NCBI RefSeq assembly: GCF_902153245.2
Contig: NZ_CABFWF030000006.1
Coordinates: 156,559 to 199,750 of the forward strand
Direction: 5' to 3'
DNA from: Pseudorhizobium endolithicum
GTDB taxonomy: Bacteria; Pseudomonadota; Alphaproteobacteria; Rhizobiales; Rhizobiaceae
DNA length: 43,192 nt
Shown piece after piece: positions 42,363 to 43,192 of the stretch. How positions within the stretch are numbered: position 1 is the first letter of the stretch; each line of letters begins with the position of its first letter. The notes beneath the pieces were generated by a model. The model worked only from the letters and a program-made list of their open reading frames with translations. It was not told the origin of the DNA and did no database searches. The position numbers and the translations under genes were made by a program.

Positions 42363-43192
42363 ATGGTGCTCGGGCTGGTTGCAAATCTTCGGACAATGAC
42401 GAAACTCGTCATCGCGTTCGGTCTCGTCGTCTTTGTCGGAATCGCCGTCAACCTTCTCAGCCTCAGTTCCTCCAGAACACAACAGGAGGCAACGCGCTGG
42501 ACCGAGCATACATACCAGGTTCTTCGGGCAGTCGACGACATGATTGCCGGGATGGTCAACCAGGAAACCGGCCTTCGCGGTTATCTTCTTGCCGGAGACG
42601 AGGCTTTTCTGGAACCCCAGAAGGCAGGAGAGCTGCAGTTCAGGAAGGCTTTCGAGCTCGGCAAGAGCCTCACGTCGGACAACGCCGTGCAGCAGCAACG
42701 GTTTTCCGATCTTGAAGCCCTGGTCAAGGGATGGAGCGCAGAGGTCCTCGGCAAGGAGATCGCCTTGATGCGCGATCCCGCTACAGTCGGTCAGGCCCGC
42801 GCAATGGAAATCGCCGGCGCAGGCAAGACGTACATGGATTCCATTCGTGCGATCGCCAAGGAGATTTCTGACGAAGAGGCATCGCTGCTTGACGACCGTG
42901 CCGCCGCATCGGCCGACGCTGCCGATCGCACCTTCTGGAGCATCGTCATCGGCTTGGCGGCTACCTTCGTCATCATAGCGGCCTCCGTCGCCCTGTTGTC
43001 GGCGACCATGATCCGCCCGATCCAGGCGATCACGGCTTCCATGAACAAGCTTGCCGGCGGCGACGCCGACACGGCGATCCCCTATGCCGGCCGCGCCGAC
43101 GAGATTGGCGAGATGGCGGCGGCCGTGGAGGTGTTCCGCGCGAACGCGCTGGAGAACCGGCGTCTGGAGCAGGAGGCGGACGCCCAGCGCAG
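42363..43192 (+). CDS. Methyl-accepting chemotaxis protein, 5' part (CHASE3-HAMP)
   Basis: The first 276 residues of a chemoreceptor that continues past the right edge. AGGAG precedes the ATG. Helix 1 (KLVIAFGLVVFVGIAVNLLS), a CHASE3-type sensor with the hallmark NQETGLRGYLLAGDEAFLEP (about 67-86), helix 2 (SIVIGLAATFVIIAASVALL), then HAMP (RPIQAITASMNKLAGGDADT and GRADEIGEMAAAVEVFR). The signalling domain lies outside. CHASE3 senses external cues of mostly unknown nature. Confidence 0.92.
   Translation, partial: MVLGLVANLRTMTKLVIAFGLVVFVGIAVNLLSLSSSRTQQEATRWTEHTYQVLRAVDDMIAGMVNQETGLRGYLLAGDEAFLEPQKAGELQFRKAFELGKSLTSDNAVQQQRFSDLEALVKGWSAEVLGKEIALMRDPATVGQARAMEIAGAGKTYMDSIRAIAKEISDEEASLLDDRAAASADAADRTFWSIVIGLAATFVIIAASVALLSATMIRPIQAITASMNKLAGGDADTAIPYAGRADEIGEMAAAVEVFRANALENRRLEQEADAQR

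Overview
This is a gene-dense, GC-rich stretch of an alphaproteobacterial chromosome or large replicon, most likely from a Rhizobiaceae member (Rhizobium, Sinorhizobium/Ensifer or Shinella type). The assignment rests on the betI-betB-betA operon, a rhizobial-type asparaginase II, a DUF1127 small protein, a Tat-exported beta-helix protein of the kind seen in Rhizobiales, EcfG-type promoters (GGAAC-N16-CGTT), and general codon bias. No phage, transposase or CRISPR array is visible. The only clear scar is an aldehyde dehydrogenase fragment next to tRNA-Pro(CGG).

Layout. 1-340: 3' end of a chemoreceptor gene and its terminator. 350-4578 (minus): ATP-dependent DNA ligase with its partner MBL-fold exonuclease, then a PAS-GAF-GGDEF diguanylate cyclase. 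4747-10607: Tat-exported beta-helix protein, two glutathione S-transferases around a GcvA-like LysR regulator and a small divergent ORF, an asparaginase II and a DUF3750 protein. 10628-11262: DUF1127 gene with promoter and terminator, then a possible small RNA or micro-ORF with its own terminator. 11313-14908 (minus): quinone oxidoreductase, an EAL-CBS-GGDDF protein and an HdeD-like membrane protein. 15005-18817: glycine betaine synthesis operon betI-betB-betA behind a perfect inverted-repeat operator. 18820-20328 (minus): RelE/ParE-type toxin-antitoxin pair and a DUF6152-like/membrane protein pair. 20578-24858: LacI-type regulator and the assimilatory sulfate genes cysH-cysD-cysN.

25192-26142: small ORF, ALDH remnant, tRNA-Pro. 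26369-30004: lipoprotein, then metallophosphoesterase plus a Ser/Thr kinase-universal stress protein fusion, then a lytic transglycosylase. 30041-34512 (minus): acetate-type sodium/solute symporter module (DUF4212, symporter, cNMP/CBS/DUF294 regulator, unknown membrane protein). 34921-37583: small ORF, LysR regulator divergent from DUF2478-mogA. 37673-39738: NarX/DesK-type histidine kinase and LuxR-type response regulator. 39706-42132: Tat-exported Gly-Asn repeat protein, a 30-residue membrane peptide, and a three-gene envelope cluster (two DUF1236-like proteins around a 64-residue membrane protein). The last two transcription units diverge from EcfG-like promoters. 42363-end: 5' part of a CHASE3-HAMP chemoreceptor.

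The recurring theme is stress and environmental response: osmoprotection (bet), general stress (EcfG promoters, HdeD, USP kinase), c-di-GMP signalling (two proteins), chemotaxis (two receptors) and detoxification (GSTs, quinone reductase). Most families are known. The least explained parts are the 30-residue membrane peptide facing the DUF1236 operon, the transcript at 11005-11200, and the kinase-phosphoesterase pair.
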